From NCBI RefSeq assembly GCF_015680235.1, contig NZ_JADLJL010000010.1, forward strand, positions 1-64,000: a stretch of 64,000 bases of DNA. Reading direction: 5' to 3'. The stretch comes from Pseudomonas guariconensis. Its GTDB lineage: Bacteria; Pseudomonadota; Gammaproteobacteria; Pseudomonadales; Pseudomonadaceae. Below, in pieces: positions 9,413-22,256 of the stretch (its first letter is position 1; each line of letters begins with the position of its first letter). A program made the position numbers and the translations under genes. The notes beneath the pieces were generated by a model, which worked only from the letters and a program-made list of their open reading frames with translations, was not told the origin of the DNA and did no database searches.

Positions 9413-10420
9413 CTACTTTGGCCCACCAGGCAATACGCCGAGAAAGTTCTCCCGCGCCACCTTACGGGCCACCTCGGCAGGCAACGCATCGAGGAACGGA
9501 TCGAAGCCGTGCATCTGCTCACCGATGCTGGAGAAACGCCCCACCACGTCGGAGCCGAGCATGAAGCGCTCAGGGAAGCGCTCGACCAGCGCCAGCCATG
9601 CTTTGCGCGGCTTGCCGTGTTCATCGAGCAGGTAGGGCTCGCGCATGCTCCAGGACAAGTCGATGTACAGGTTCGGGTAGGTCTCCAGCAGCCGCGTGAC
9701 CACAGGCAGGAGGAACTTCATCTGTGTCTGGTGCCGGTGGATTTCCATGCTGGTGCCAGCATGGGCCCAGATGAAGCGGGTATGCGGATGGTCACGCAGT
9801 GGCTGCTCGATCTCGGCCAGGTAGAGCGGGTTGCGTTCGCGCTTGGAGGTGATGTTGGAGTGCATCAGCACCGGCAGGTCCTGCTCGGCGGCCAGATGAT
9901 AGATGCGTGTCATGGCCTCGTTGTTGGCCCGCGGGGTATCGCCGCTGGTCAAGGCGGTGAGGTCGTCGTGGCGGGTGAACACTTCGCCGATGCCCTGCCA
10001 TAGACCTGGATAGAGCTCGAGCATTCGTTCGACATGGTGCACGGCATTCTTGTCCACCGGGTTGAAGCCACTGATGAACGGGTGAAAGCGCCGCCGCTGC
10101 TCGGGCGGCAGTGTTTCCAGCGCCGCGGCCACATAGAGGTCGGTGGCGCTGTACCAGTAGGCTTCGGCGTCGTCGCCTGCGTAGTAGCGGGGACGCTTGG
10201 GCTCGTCCTCATGCCACTTCTTGGCCACCGGAATGCCGGAAATCATCGACTGGTCGATACCTGCCGCATCCATTGCCTGGAGCAATGCCGGCATGCCTTC
10301 GCTTTCCTGGAAGAAATCGACGTAGTGCAGGTGAGCGTCGCTGTAGCGGTAATCGCGAGCCTGCGCCGCCAGGCACAATCCTCCCGACAACAGCAAGCAG
10401 GTCAGCGCTCTGGCAATCAT
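9413..10420 (-). CDS. Exported amidohydrolase family protein
   Basis: A 335-residue protein with an N-terminal signal peptide (MIARALTCLLLSGGLCLAAQA, cut near residue 21). An amidohydrolase-2 (TIM-barrel) domain follows. The mature N-terminus has the metal-binding-like DAHLHYVDF, and later PVLMHSNIT and FIWAHAGTSM supply further His residues, followed by YIDLSWSM and MLGSDVVGRF near the end. Substrate unknown; family members include decarboxylases and hydrolases. It stands alone, convergent with fabB and divergent from the pirin gene. ATG start at 10420. Confidence 0.82.
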   Translation of the reverse strand: MIARALTCLLLSGGLCLAAQARDYRYSDAHLHYVDFFQESEGMPALLQAMDAAGIDQSMISGIPVAKKWHEDEPKRPRYYAGDDAEAYWYSATDLYVAAALETLPPEQRRRFHPFISGFNPVDKNAVHHVERMLELYPGLWQGIGEVFTRHDDLTALTSGDTPRANNEAMTRIYHLAAEQDLPVLMHSNITSKRERNPLYLAEIEQPLRDHPHTRFIWAHAGTSMEIHRHQTQMKFLLPVVTRLLETYPNLYIDLSWSMREPYLLDEHGKPRKAWLALVERFPERFMLGSDVVGRFSSIGEQMHGFDPFLDALPAEVARKVARENFLGVLPGGPK

Positions 10421-10537
10421 GGGCAGTGTCCTTTTCAGGGGTACGAAAACAGTAGACCAACAGCTAAGCCAGACGGTTCAGCGCTGCGCCCCGACCCGCT
10501 ATGCTAGAGGCACCTGTTGCCTGCCTGGAGCCCCGCC

Positions 10538-11401
10538 ATGAGCCGCCCCCTGGTCATCCACCCCCGCGCCGAATCGGTCGAAGGCCAGCCCATCCTGCGT
10601 CCGCTGCCGTCGGCTCAATGCCGTAGCGTCGGGCCATTCGTGTTCTTCGACCATATGCTGGAAACAGACTACGCACCCGGCAGCGGCATGGACATCCGCC
10701 AACACCCGCATATCGGCCTGTCGACCCTGACCTACCTGTTCGAAGGCGAAATCCTGCACAAGGACAGCCTGGGCTCCGAACAGCGTGTATTGCCCGGTGA
10801 CGTGAGCTGGATGACCGCAGGCAGTGGCGTCGCCCATGTCGAACGCACGCCAGCGGATGCCTTCGCCGACGGCTCGCGCCTGCACGGTTTGCAGGTGTGG
10901 CTGGCTTCGCCCAGGGAACATGAGCAAGGGCCTGCGAGTTATAGCCACCACCCGGGAGCCAGTCTGCCGGTGAGCGACAGTTTGGGCGTGCGTATCTGCA
11001 TGATTGCCGGCGAAGGCTTTTGCCTGCAGTCCCCCGTACCGGTGCTCTCCCCTACCCTGTATGCCCTCGTGCAAATGCAGGCGGCGACCACGCTGACAGT
11101 CCCCACCGAACATGCCCAGCGCGCCTTGTACGTGCTCGATGGCGAACTGTTGCTGGATGAAGACGAAGTCGAGCCCTGCAACCTGCTGGTGCTGCCAGAA
11201 GGCGAAGAAGTGACGCTGTACGCACAAGGCGAATGCCAGCTGGTGTTGATCGGCGGCGCGCCGCTGGATGGGCCGCGGCGGATGAACTGGAACTTCGTGG
11301 CCAGTGACCCGGAATTGATCGAGCAGGCCAGAGCCAGGTGGGCTGCGGGGGATTGGCCCACGGTGCCGGGGGAAACGTCACGCATCGAATTGCCGCGCTA
11401 A
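10538..11401 (+). CDS. Pirin family protein
   Basis: A 287-residue bicupin. The N-terminal cupin has the pirin signature RSVGPFVFFDHM and HPHIGLSTLTYLFEGE, where the His pair and Glu resemble the metal ligands, followed by PGDVSWMTAGSGVAHVER. Pirins bind Fe or Ni; bacterial members have been described as quercetinases or metabolic regulators. The ATG at 10538 (MSRPLVIHP) has CTGGAG eight bases upstream and is preferred over an in-frame start at 10517. It is a single gene flanked downstream by REP repeats. Confidence 0.88.
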   Translation: MSRPLVIHPRAESVEGQPILRPLPSAQCRSVGPFVFFDHMLETDYAPGSGMDIRQHPHIGLSTLTYLFEGEILHKDSLGSEQRVLPGDVSWMTAGSGVAHVERTPADAFADGSRLHGLQVWLASPREHEQGPASYSHHPGASLPVSDSLGVRICMIAGEGFCLQSPVPVLSPTLYALVQMQAATTLTVPTEHAQRALYVLDGELLLDEDEVEPCNLLVLPEGEEVTLYAQGECQLVLIGGAPLDGPRRMNWNFVASDPELIEQARARWAAGDWPTVPGETSRIELPR

Positions 11402-11420
11402 GGCGCGATATCGAGTCGCC

Positions 11421-11568
11421 TTCATCGCGGGACAAGCCCGCTCCCACAGGGGGGCGGCGCTAGCCGCTTGTTCTCTGCGCGACAGCGCAGCCCGAAGGGC
11501 TGGGCAATCTCCCACAAAGGCGCCGCTGCACCCAATCTGTGGAAGCGGGCTTGTCTCGCGATGCAGGC
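11421..11568. repeat. Inverted REP pair
   Basis: REP units in opposite orientation, ATCGCGGGACAAGCCCGCTC at 11424-11443 and GAAGCGGGCTTGTCTCGCGA near 11542-11561, flank a GCGCGACAGCGCAGCCC segment. They lie between the convergent pirin and dienelactone-hydrolase genes. Confidence 0.8.
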
Positions 11569-11574
11569 AATGCG

Positions 11575-12300
11575 CTACTTCTGGAACACTTCATCCAGCA
11601 AGTTGAACATTGCTCGGAACGCCCGCTCGGACGTGCGCCGGTCGTACTGCATCTTGCCCGGCACGTTGGCCGCAGGGTCGGTGAACGAGTGCACCGCACC
11701 GCCGTAGCTCAGCAACTGCCAGTCCACCTTGGCCGCGTTCATCTCGTCCTCGAAGGCCGGCAACTGCTCCTTGGGCACCAGCGGGTCGGATGCACCATGC
11801 AGCACCAACACCGAGCCCTTGATGCGCTTGGCATCGGCCGGGTTCGGCGTGTCCAGGGTGCCGTGGAACGACACCGTCGCCTGCAAATCGGCACCAGTGC
11901 GGGCCAGCTCCAGGGCACAGCAACCGCCGAAGCAGAAGCCGAAGGTGGCGACCTTGCCCGGCTCCAGCAAGGCCTTGGATTGCCCCAGCAACTGCGCCAA
12001 GGCTTCTTCCATACGCTTGCGCAGCTCGGCGCGGTCGTTCTTGAGCGGCATCATCGCCGCCCCGGCCTCGTCGGCATTAGAGGGCCGCAGCGACTGCCCG
12101 TACAGGTCGGCAATCAGCACCACGTAGCCCTGGCTGGCGACTTCCTTGGCGATCCGCTCAGCGCCCTCGCCAATGCCCATCCAGTTCGGCGCCATCAACA
12201 GGCCCGGCTGCGGCAATGCGCCCGGGGCATAGACCAGGCGGCTCTCGTAGGCCTTGCCGGACAGGTGGTAGACCAGCGACTCGACGATTACCTTGCTCAT
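11575..12300 (-). CDS. Dienelactone hydrolase family protein
   Basis: A 241-residue alpha/beta hydrolase. The nucleophile elbow GFCFGGCCA has Cys at the nucleophile position, as in dienelactone hydrolase, with a probable acid in HGASDPLVP and His in GGAVHSFTDP. It starts at ATG 12300 behind GGAGGAG. No aromatic catabolism genes are nearby, so a dienelactone substrate is not implied; general carboxyl-ester hydrolysis is as likely. Monocistronic, flanked on both sides by REP repeats. Confidence 0.87.
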   Translation of the reverse strand: MSKVIVESLVYHLSGKAYESRLVYAPGALPQPGLLMAPNWMGIGEGAERIAKEVASQGYVVLIADLYGQSLRPSNADEAGAAMMPLKNDRAELRKRMEEALAQLLGQSKALLEPGKVATFGFCFGGCCALELARTGADLQATVSFHGTLDTPNPADAKRIKGSVLVLHGASDPLVPKEQLPAFEDEMNAAKVDWQLLSYGGAVHSFTDPAANVPGKMQYDRRTSERAFRAMFNLLDEVFQK

Positions 12301-12355
12301 CAAACTCCTCCTTGCACCATGAAAAAAAACCCTCCGAAGCGTAACGGCAGCCAGT

Positions 12356-12488
12356 TAAGCAATTGGGGCCGCTACGCGCCCCATCGCGGCACAGGCCCGC
12401 TCCTACAGGGACCTCGCCATTGGTAATGGTTTGCATGATCCTGTAGGAGCGGGCCTGTGCCGCGATGGGCTGCATAGCAGCCCCAATG
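12356..12488. repeat. Long inverted REP pair
   Basis: The outer arms AATTGGGGCCGCTACGCGCC and GATGGGCTGCATAGCAGCCC and the inner cores GCACAGGCCCGCTCCTACAG and CTGTAGGAGCGGGCCTGTGC form an extended palindrome between htpG and the downstream dienelactone-hydrolase gene. It may stabilise or terminate the htpG mRNA. Confidence 0.85.
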
Positions 12489-12547
12489 ACGCCCTAATCA
12501 GCTTGACTGACTGGCATTACGCCGAAGCGGGCGTTCCTTGCATCAAC

Positions 12548-14452
<1,905 letters not shown>

Positions 14453-14529
14453 GGTCTTCAACACTCCGATCTGATGGCAGTGGTCGCCGGGCGCCTATGT
14501 AGGCTGCCTTTTGGCGGCGGATGTCCAGC

Positions 14530-14557
14530 AGATGGGGGCAGCCCGGACTATTTCAAG
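14530..14557 (-). promoter_or_regulatory. Sigma-32 heat-shock promoter of htpG
   Basis: Read on the minus strand: CTTGAAA (14557-14551), a 13-base spacer, then CCCCATCT (14537-14530). This matches the RpoH consensus CTTGAAA-N13/14-CCCCATnT at every fixed position. The predicted transcription start near 14523 gives a leader of about 70 bases before htpG. The -35 overlaps the stop codon of the thioesterase gene upstream. Confidence 0.88.
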
Positions 14558-15006
14558 GGCTTTTCCGGTTCGATCTTGAAATGCGCCCTCGCCGTGGCGA
14601 TAGGCGAGGCAGGGTCGGCCTGCCAGGCCGTGATGGCGACGTTGGTCACCCGCCGCCCCTGGCGCCATAGCTGGCAGCGGGCGAAGGTGTCGCGGTAATG
14701 CCCGGCGCGCAAATAGTCGATGGAGAAATCGATGATCTTGGGGATGCTCGCACTCTCGCTGTAGATAAGCAGGTACAACGCCGCCGACAGTTCCATGAAG
14801 CCTGCGATCACCCCGCCATGGATCGCCGGCAGCAGCGGGTTGCCGATATTGTCCGGGTTGGCCGGCAGGCGAAACAGCAGGTCATCGCCCTCGCGCGCGC
14901 ACTCGATGCCGATCAGCCCTGCATAGGGAATCAGCGCCAGCAACGGCTCGTAGTCACCTACGGCATGCGCTTCATTGAGGCGCAGGCGAACGTCCCGGGG
15001 AATCAT
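14548..15006 (-). CDS. PaaI/YbgC-like hotdog thioesterase
   Basis: A 152-residue single hotdog-domain protein. PAIHGGVIAGFMELSAALYL matches the HGG-containing active-site helix of acyl-CoA thioesterases of the PaaI group; the fatty acyl substrate is unknown. Its ATG (15006-15004) overlaps the TGA of the preceding thioesterase gene (ATGA), so the pair is translationally coupled. The two are diverged paralogues and could act as a heteromer. The htpG heat-shock promoter begins at its stop codon. Confidence 0.85.
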   Translation of the reverse strand: MIPRDVRLRLNEAHAVGDYEPLLALIPYAGLIGIECAREGDDLLFRLPANPDNIGNPLLPAIHGGVIAGFMELSAALYLLIYSESASIPKIIDFSIDYLRAGHYRDTFARCQLWRQGRRVTNVAITAWQADPASPIATARAHFKIEPEKPLK

Positions 15007-15479
15007 GGCCGGCCCTCCTTGAGCGTATTGCCGAAGCGGATGCCGCCCTTGATGGCCTGGCCCAGGCGCATGAAAGTGCCGACCACGTGGCAGATCGGCT
15101 GGGCTGGGTCGTCCTGGTAGGCGGTGCCGCGGGTGAAGATCACATCGCGGGTTACCCGGTAGCATTGGGCGTGGCCGTATATTGGCTTGCCCGCTTGCGC
15201 CGGGTGCATGTAGTCGATGCGCAGATCGAGGGTCGGGCACACTTCGAACTTGGGCAATACACATAAAGTTGCCATGCCGCAGGTGGTATCCATCAAGGTG
15301 GTCAGGGCACCGCCATGCACCGCGCCAGTTTGCGGATTGCCTACAATCGTCGGCGACCAGGGCAGCATCAGCGTCATGCCCTCGGTATCGGCATGATGCA
15401 CCTGCATCTGCAAGCGCTGGCAATGTTTCAACGCCGAAAGAAAGCGTTCGGCCATGGCCATCAGGTCGTTATCAGACAT
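15003..15479 (-). CDS. PaaI family thioesterase
   Basis: A 158-residue hotdog-fold protein. TGAVHGGALTTLMDTTCGMA carries the HGG...D motif of PaaI-type thioesterases, where the Asp is catalytic in the family. The start ATG at 15479 (MSDNDLMAMAERF) follows AAGG by eight bases and is preferred over an in-frame codon at 15518. It is the first gene of a two-gene operon with the next thioesterase. Substrate not deducible. Confidence 0.85.
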   Translation of the reverse strand: MSDNDLMAMAERFLSALKHCQRLQMQVHHADTEGMTLMLPWSPTIVGNPQTGAVHGGALTTLMDTTCGMATLCVLPKFEVCPTLDLRIDYMHPAQAGKPIYGHAQCYRVTRDVIFTRGTAYQDDPAQPICHVVGTFMRLGQAIKGGIRFGNTLKEGRP

Positions 15480-15639
15480 GGGCAACCTTATTTTTTCGTG
15501 AGAATGTTCACTCTGCACACTTTCAGTGAAAAGTCTATCTAGCTCCGCGTGCGATATATCTGTAATCTGCGCGGAACTAATTCCGCTTACTTGAGCTCAA
15601 ATGGAACAAGTAAGTTATTCCACAAGGAGAGACACCCCC

Positions 15640-15885
15640 ATGCGTAAACCTTTTGCTTTTGCCCTGATGCTGGCCGCTGCCATGGGCCTGGCCGCTTGCG
15701 ACAAGGCGAACGAAGAGAAAGCTCCGGAAACCAAGACCGAGCAAGCCGCTCCTGAAGCCGCTCCTGCTGCTCCGGCTCCGGAAGCTGCCCCGGCCGCCCC
15801 TGCTCCGGAAGCTGCTCCTGCTACTCCGGCTCCAGAAGCCACTCCTGCTCCGGAAACCGCTCCAAGCGAGCCAGCCAAGCAGTAA
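15640..15885 (+). CDS. Small Pro/Ala-rich lipoprotein
   Basis: An 81-residue predicted lipoprotein. It has a signal peptide with lipobox LAAC (Cys20 the lipidation site), a charged spacer (DKANEEKAPETKTEQ), then a tail of tandem APEAAPAAP-type repeats to the C-terminus with no folded domain. Pro/Ala tails of this kind resemble periplasmic linkers. A strong AAGGAGA precedes the ATG at 15640, and a rho-independent terminator follows, so it is probably well expressed as a monocistron. I do not recognise a characterised family. Confidence 0.8.
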   Translation: MRKPFAFALMLAAAMGLAACDKANEEKAPETKTEQAAPEAAPAAPAPEAAPAAPAPEAAPATPAPEATPAPETAPSEPAKQ

Positions 15886-15896
15886 GCAACACCCAC

Positions 15897-15925
15897 AAAA
15901 AACCCGGCGATTGCCGGGTTTTTTT
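15897..15925 (+). terminator. Rho-independent terminator after the lipoprotein gene
   Basis: AAAAAACCCGGCGATTGCCGGGTTTTTTT is a symmetrical hairpin with A and T tracts, so it may act in both directions between this gene and the convergent DUF599 gene at 15951. Confidence 0.93.
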
Positions 15926-15950
15926 GTGCCTGAGTTTTCAATAAAACGTT

Positions 15951-16700
15951 TCAGCCCACGTTATTGACGTTGTCCTTGCCCACCTCCGCCGGCGCACTTT
16001 CGGTTGGCGTGAAGACCATGACCTCCAGCACATCAGAATGAAATTCACGGCGATACAGAATGCATACCACCCCGACACTCATGGCCATGAACAACCATGG
16101 GCTGATGAACCAGCTCAGCATGGCCATGCCGAAATAATAGGAACGCAGGCCGAAGTTGAACTGGTTCGCCGCCAGCGACAATACACGCGCTGCGCGAGAA
16201 GCGAATGCCTTGCGCTCCAACTCATTGACCAGACGCTCGCCAATCATCGGTGCCGAGCCGACCAACACTGCGGCAAAGTTGTATTGGCGCATGCACCAAC
16301 TGAACGTGAAGAACGCATACACGAAAACCATCGCCAGGCACAGCAACTTGACCTCGGACACGCCCTGGGACGCCTCCTGCACCAACGGCAGGTCAGCCAG
16401 CAATGACAACGCACGATCAGAGGCCCCCAGCACCGTCAGGATGCCCGCCAGGATGATCAGCGTGCTCGAGGCGAAGAACGATGCGTTGCGCTCCAGGTTG
16501 CCGATCACACTGGCATCGGCGATGCGGTTGTCACGCAGCAGCATGCGCCGCATCCAGTCTTCCCGGTATAAGTGCAGCACGCTGGCCAGGCAGGCTGTGT
16601 CGCGGCCCTTCCAGATGGCATAGCGGGTGTAGCCGCCCCAACACAGGGCGAACCAGCAGATGGCGAGCACATTGCTCAGGTTGCTTTGAATGAAGTTCAT
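15951..16700 (-). CDS. DUF599 family membrane protein
   Basis: A 249-residue inner membrane protein. The N-terminal helix is LSNVLAICWFALCWGGYTRYA, further hydrophobic segments lie around residues 75-95, 112-132 and 195-220, and RDNRIADASVIGNLERNASFFAS is a typical DUF599 stretch. Function unknown. Start ATG at 16700. It is convergent with the lipoprotein gene, and brnQ terminates just upstream on the same strand. Confidence 0.83.
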   Translation of the reverse strand: MNFIQSNLSNVLAICWFALCWGGYTRYAIWKGRDTACLASVLHLYREDWMRRMLLRDNRIADASVIGNLERNASFFASSTLIILAGILTVLGASDRALSLLADLPLVQEASQGVSEVKLLCLAMVFVYAFFTFSWCMRQYNFAAVLVGSAPMIGERLVNELERKAFASRAARVLSLAANQFNFGLRSYYFGMAMLSWFISPWLFMAMSVGVVCILYRREFHSDVLEVMVFTPTESAPAEVGKDNVNNVG

Positions 16701-16788
16701 GCAGGTTCCTATCGTTCAGGCACGGTGAATGATATAGACCGGCTTTCGACGCCCAGGGCCGGGAAAAGGCACGCACCGACAATAAAAA

Positions 16789-16816
16789 AACCCCGCATCC
16801 GAATGGACGCGGGGTT
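16789..16816 (-). terminator. Rho-independent terminator after brnQ
   Basis: On the minus strand AACCCCGCGTCC pairs with GGATGCGGGGTT and is followed by a T run (plus-strand AATAAAAAAA at 16781-16790). It lies about 65 bases after the brnQ stop. Confidence 0.9.
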
Positions 16817-16880
16817 CAGGTTTCAACCAAGGCGGGTGCCCTTGGGCTTGTGGCCGGCACCAGGACCTGGCGTCAACTCA

Positions 16881-18194
16881 TCAGGCCAATGCCTCGCGCG
16901 GCTTGCCCAGCATGCGGTCGCACGCCACGGCCAGGCCCAGGGTGACCACCGAAGGCACCAGCCAGGCCAGGCCCTGGTCGCTCAACGGCAGGTGTGCCAT
17001 GGCGTCCGGCAGCATGTGCGCCAAGCTGCTGCCCTTGATCGCGTCGACCAGGCCGAACAGCAGCGACACCAGCATCACCGGCGCCAGGATACGCACGGGC
17101 GAATTCCACAGGTCCTTGACGAAGCTCAGGCCCACGACAACGATGCACGGCGGGTAGATGGCCGTGAGCACCGGGATCGAGAACATGATCAGCTTGGTCA
17201 GCCCCAGGTTGGAGATCAGCAGCGAGAAGCCGGCCAGGATCACCACCAGCGCGCGGTACGACAGCGGCAGGATCTGGCTGAAGTACTCAGCACAGGCGCA
17301 GGTCAGGCCCACGGCGGTAACCAGGCAGGCCAGAGCGATCAGTACCGCGAGGAAGCCGCTGCCCAGCGAGCCGAATGTGTGCTGCACGTAGGCATGCAGG
17401 ACGGCCGCGCCGTTGGAGGCACCCATGGCGATGTCATGGCTACCCGCTCCCAGGCGGAACAGGCTGATGTACACCAGCGCCAGGCCGACACCGGCGATCA
17501 GGCCGGCGATGATGGCGTAGCGGGTGATCAGCTTCGGCGACTCGACACCGCGCGAGCGGATGGCATTGACGATGACGATACCGAATACCAGGGCGCCCAG
17601 GGTATCCATGGTCAAGTAACCATTGACGAAGCCCTGGGAGAACGGTGCGGTCACGTACTGCGGCTGCGCCTCGCCGATGGTGCCGGCCGGCAGCGCGAAC
17701 GCGGCGATGCCGAGCACCGCCAGGGCGATGATCTTCAGCGGCGCGAGGAAGCGGCCTACAGTGTCGAGCAGCTTGGTCGGGTACATCGACACGGCCAGTA
17801 CCACGGCGAAATACACCAGGCTGTAGATGAACAGCGCCAGCGGGCTTTCACCGGTCAGCGGTGCCACGCCTACTTCGAACGACACGGTAGCGGTGCGCGG
17901 GGTCGCGAACAGCGGGCCTACCGAGAGGTAGCACACGGCCGCCAGCAGGCCGCCGAAGAACTTGCCGATCGGGCTGCTCAGCGCGTCCATGCCGCCGCCG
18001 ACCTTCGCCAGGGCAACCACGGTGATGACCGGCAGGCCAACGGCGGTGACCAGAAAGCCCAGGGCCGCCATCCAGACATGCGGGCCGGACTGCAGGCCTA
18101 CGATGGGCGGGAAGATGATATTGCCGGCGCCGACGAACAATGCGAACGTCATAAAGCCAAGTGCCAGGATATCCTGGCCTTTTAACACTTTCAT
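16881..18194 (-). CDS. brnQ: Branched-chain amino acid transport system II carrier BrnQ
   Basis: A 437-residue polytopic transporter (about 12 hydrophobic segments) of the LIVCS family, taking up Leu, Ile and Val with Na+ or H+. The N-terminal [21 protein letters not shown] is the family signature, and [17 protein letters not shown] and [15 protein letters not shown] are also typical. Start ATG 18194. It is a single gene with a long upstream region and its own terminator. Confidence 0.95.
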   Translation of the reverse strand: MKVLKGQDILALGFMTFALFVGAGNIIFPPIVGLQSGPHVWMAALGFLVTAVGLPVITVVALAKVGGGMDALSSPIGKFFGGLLAAVCYLSVGPLFATPRTATVSFEVGVAPLTGESPLALFIYSLVYFAVVLAVSMYPTKLLDTVGRFLAPLKIIALAVLGIAAFALPAGTIGEAQPQYVTAPFSQGFVNGYLTMDTLGALVFGIVIVNAIRSRGVESPKLITRYAIIAGLIAGVGLALVYISLFRLGAGSHDIAMGASNGAAVLHAYVQHTFGSLGSGFLAVLIALACLVTAVGLTCACAEYFSQILPLSYRALVVILAGFSLLISNLGLTKLIMFSIPVLTAIYPPCIVVVGLSFVKDLWNSPVRILAPVMLVSLLFGLVDAIKGSSLAHMLPDAMAHLPLSDQGLAWLVPSVVTLGLAVACDRMLGKPREALA

Positions 18195-18525
18195 TTAAGG
18201 AAGTACCACACTGCTGAAATCGGGATTCGTGAGGGGATTTCCCCATGGGTGAGGGAAATGCTGCCCGGCTTGGTGAGCCAGACCCGTTTAGCGTGTCGTT
18301 CCCTTTTGGGGGACGGGCACAGAGTGAGGGCGTAGGTTAACCGTTTTACCCGGCAAACGCACTGGGACAGACGTGCTTGTCCGATGTGCGTATGTTCTTG
18401 TCGTCTGGGTGACTCTGTGCAGCGGATATTCTCACAGGAGCATCGACCAGCGTCTGTCAGAAAATACCTATCAAACCCATCGAAAAAATCGTTGTCGTCA
18501 CGCTTCGTTTGCATTGTCCTGAAAA
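18195..18525. other. Untranslated region upstream of brnQ
   Basis: About 330 bases without a supportable gene, between the brnQ start and the sucD terminator. It contains short inverted segments (for example GGGGATTTCCCC near 18235-18246), which could be leader structure of the brnQ mRNA. I see no clear -35/-10 pair or named operator. Confidence 0.4.
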
Positions 18526-18555
18526 CACAAAGGCCACCCGAAGGTGGCCTTTGTG
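18526..18555 (-). terminator. Terminator after sucD
   Basis: CACAAAGGCCACCCGAAGGTGGCCTTTGTG forms a perfect 13-base-pair hairpin with a four-base loop, 25 bases beyond the sucD stop. It ends the long sdh-suc transcription block. Confidence 0.85.
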
Positions 18556-18580
18556 TTGCGTGGGGGGTATTGCGTGTTAC

Positions 18581-19465
18581 TTACTTCTTGATTTCCCAGC
18601 CGGTCAGCTCGGCCAGGGCCTTGCCGATGTCAGCCAGGGAACGCACGGTCTTGACACCTGCGTCCTGCAGGGCGGCGAACTTCTCGTCCGCAGTACCCTT
18701 GCCACCCGAGATGATGGCGCCAGCGTGGCCCATGCGCTTGCCCGCAGGTGCGGTAACACCAGCGATGTAGGAAACGACAGGCTTGGTCACGTTGGCCTTG
18801 ATGAAGGCCGCGGCTTCTTCTTCAGCCGAACCGCCGATCTCACCGATCATGACGATCGCTTCGGTCTGCGGGTCTTCCTGGAACAGCTTCAGGATGTCGA
18901 TGAAGTTGGAGCCCGGAATCGGGTCGCCGCCGATACCGACACAGGTCGACTGGCCAAAGCCGGCGTCGGTGGTCTGCTTGACCGCTTCGTAGGTCAGGGT
19001 GCCGGAACGGGAAACGATACCGACCTTGCCCGGCAGGTGGATGTGGCCTGGCATGATACCGATCTTGCACTCGCCCGGAGTGATGACGCCTGGGCAGTTA
19101 GGGCCGATCAGGCGTACGCCCAGCTCATCGCACTTGACCTTGGCGTCCAGCATGTCGAGGGTAGGAATACCCTCGGTGATGCAGACGATCAGCTTGATGC
19201 CACCGAAGGCGGCTTCCAGGATCGAGTCCTTGCAGAACGGAGCCGGAACGTAGATCACCGAAGCTTCGGCGCCGGTCGCCTCGACGGCTTCCTTGACGGT
19301 GTTGAACACCGGCAGGCCCAGGTGGGTGGTGCCACCCTTGCCTGGGGTTACACCGCCGACCATCTTGGTGCCGTAGGCGATGGCTTGTTCGGAGTGGAAA
19401 GTACCCTGCGAGCCGGTGAAGCCCTGGCAGATGACCTTGGTGTCTTTATTGATCAGGACGCTCAT
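18581..19465 (-). CDS. sucD: Succinyl-CoA ligase alpha subunit
   Basis: A 294-residue subunit of the TCA-cycle enzyme that converts succinyl-CoA to succinate with NTP formation. The CoA-binding fold is at the N-terminus ([19 protein letters not shown]). The phosphorylated active-site His is His247 in [33 protein letters not shown] is fully conserved. The ATG overlaps the sucC stop (TAATG), giving translational coupling and equal subunits. Confidence 0.98.
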   Translation of the reverse strand: MSVLINKDTKVICQGFTGSQGTFHSEQAIAYGTKMVGGVTPGKGGTTHLGLPVFNTVKEAVEATGAEASVIYVPAPFCKDSILEAAFGGIKLIVCITEGIPTLDMLDAKVKCDELGVRLIGPNCPGVITPGECKIGIMPGHIHLPGKVGIVSRSGTLTYEAVKQTTDAGFGQSTCVGIGGDPIPGSNFIDILKLFQEDPQTEAIVMIGEIGGSAEEEAAAFIKANVTKPVVSYIAGVTAPAGKRMGHAGAIISGGKGTADEKFAALQDAGVKTVRSLADIGKALAELTGWEIKK

Positions 19466-20631
19466 TACTTGCCCTCCGCAGCTTTGACAACTTGTTGAGC
19501 AGCGTCGGTCAGGCTGGTTGCCGCAATGATGTTCAAACCGCTTTCTGCCAGTACTTTAGCGCCCAGTTCGGCGTTGTTGCCTTCGAGGCGAACGACGACC
19601 GGAACCTTGACGCCGACTTCTTTCACTGCACCGATGATGCCTTCGGCAATCATGTCGCAGCGAACGATGCCACCGAAGATGTTGACCAGAACGGCCGCGA
19701 CATTGCTGTCGGACAGAATGATCTTGAACGCTTCGGTCACGCGTTCCTTGGTAGCGCCACCGCCAACGTCGAGGAAGTTGGCCGGCTTGCCGCCGTGCAG
19801 GTTGACGATGTCCATGGTACCCATGGCCAGGCCGGCACCGTTGACCATGCAGCCGATGTTACCTTCCAGCGCCACGTAGTTCAGTTCGAACTTGGCGGCG
19901 TGAGCTTCGCGGGCGTCGTCCTGGGAAGGATCGTGGAAGGTTTTCAGCTTAGGCTGACGGTACATGGCGTTGGCGTCGATGTTGATCTTGGCATCGAGGC
20001 AGTGCAGGTCGCCGTCGGCCTTGATGACCAGCGGGTTGACTTCCAGCAGGGCCAGGTCGTGGTCCTTGAACAGTTTGGCCAGGCCTACGAAGATCTTGGC
20101 GAACTGTTGAACCTGCTTGCCTTCCAGACCCAGCTGGAACGCCAGCTCACGACCCTGGAACGGCTGTGCGCCGACCAGTGGGTCGATGGTAGCCTTGAGG
20201 ATCTTCTCGGGAGTTTCGTGAGCGACTTTCTCGATGTCCACGCCACCTTCGGTGGAGGCCATGAACACGATGCGACGGCTCGAACGATCGACTACAGCGC
20301 CCAGGTACAGTTCCTTGGCGATGTCAGTGCAGGATTCGACCAGGATCTTGGAGACTGGCTGACCATTGGCGTCGGTCTGGTAGGTAACCAGGTTCTTGCC
20401 CAGCCACTGCGCAGCGAACGCCTTGGCGTCTTCCTTGCTGCGAACCAGCTTGACGCCGCCCGCTTTACCGCGACCACCGGCGTGGACCTGGGCTTTTACC
20501 ACCCACTCCGAGCCGCCGATCTTGTCGCAGGCTTCTGCCGCTTGCTCAGGGGTGTCGACTGCGAAACCCTTGGAAACTGGCAGGCCGTATTCAGCGAACA
20601 GCTGTTTACCCTGATACTCGTGAAGATTCAT
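19465..20631 (-). CDS. sucC: Succinyl-CoA ligase beta subunit
   Basis: A 388-residue subunit with an N-terminal ATP-grasp domain ([38 protein letters not shown]) and a C-terminal CoA-ligase domain ([17 protein letters not shown]). The start ATG at 20631 gives the same length as the E. coli protein; the open frame extends further upstream without support. It follows lpdG in the order sucA-sucB-lpdG-sucC-sucD. Confidence 0.98.
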   Translation of the reverse strand: MNLHEYQGKQLFAEYGLPVSKGFAVDTPEQAAEACDKIGGSEWVVKAQVHAGGRGKAGGVKLVRSKEDAKAFAAQWLGKNLVTYQTDANGQPVSKILVESCTDIAKELYLGAVVDRSSRRIVFMASTEGGVDIEKVAHETPEKILKATIDPLVGAQPFQGRELAFQLGLEGKQVQQFAKIFVGLAKLFKDHDLALLEVNPLVIKADGDLHCLDAKINIDANAMYRQPKLKTFHDPSQDDAREAHAAKFELNYVALEGNIGCMVNGAGLAMGTMDIVNLHGGKPANFLDVGGGATKERVTEAFKIILSDSNVAAVLVNIFGGIVRCDMIAEGIIGAVKEVGVKVPVVVRLEGNNAELGAKVLAESGLNIIAATSLTDAAQQVVKAAEGK

Positions 20632-20802
20632 GCTTTTTACCGTCTTCGTTAGGTACTGCGCTTCGGCGCTGCGCCATTTCTGGCGCCGCGCCACCTGTGA
20701 CCGTTTGCCCCGGGTTATCCCGGTGGCCCGGTCCGGCGGACGTTCCGCGGTGAGTCTTGCACGCAAGACCCACGACGGGCAGCCCGCCGTGGTTTCTTAT
20801 AA

Positions 20803-22251
<1,449 letters not shown>

Positions 22252-22256
22252 TTAAG

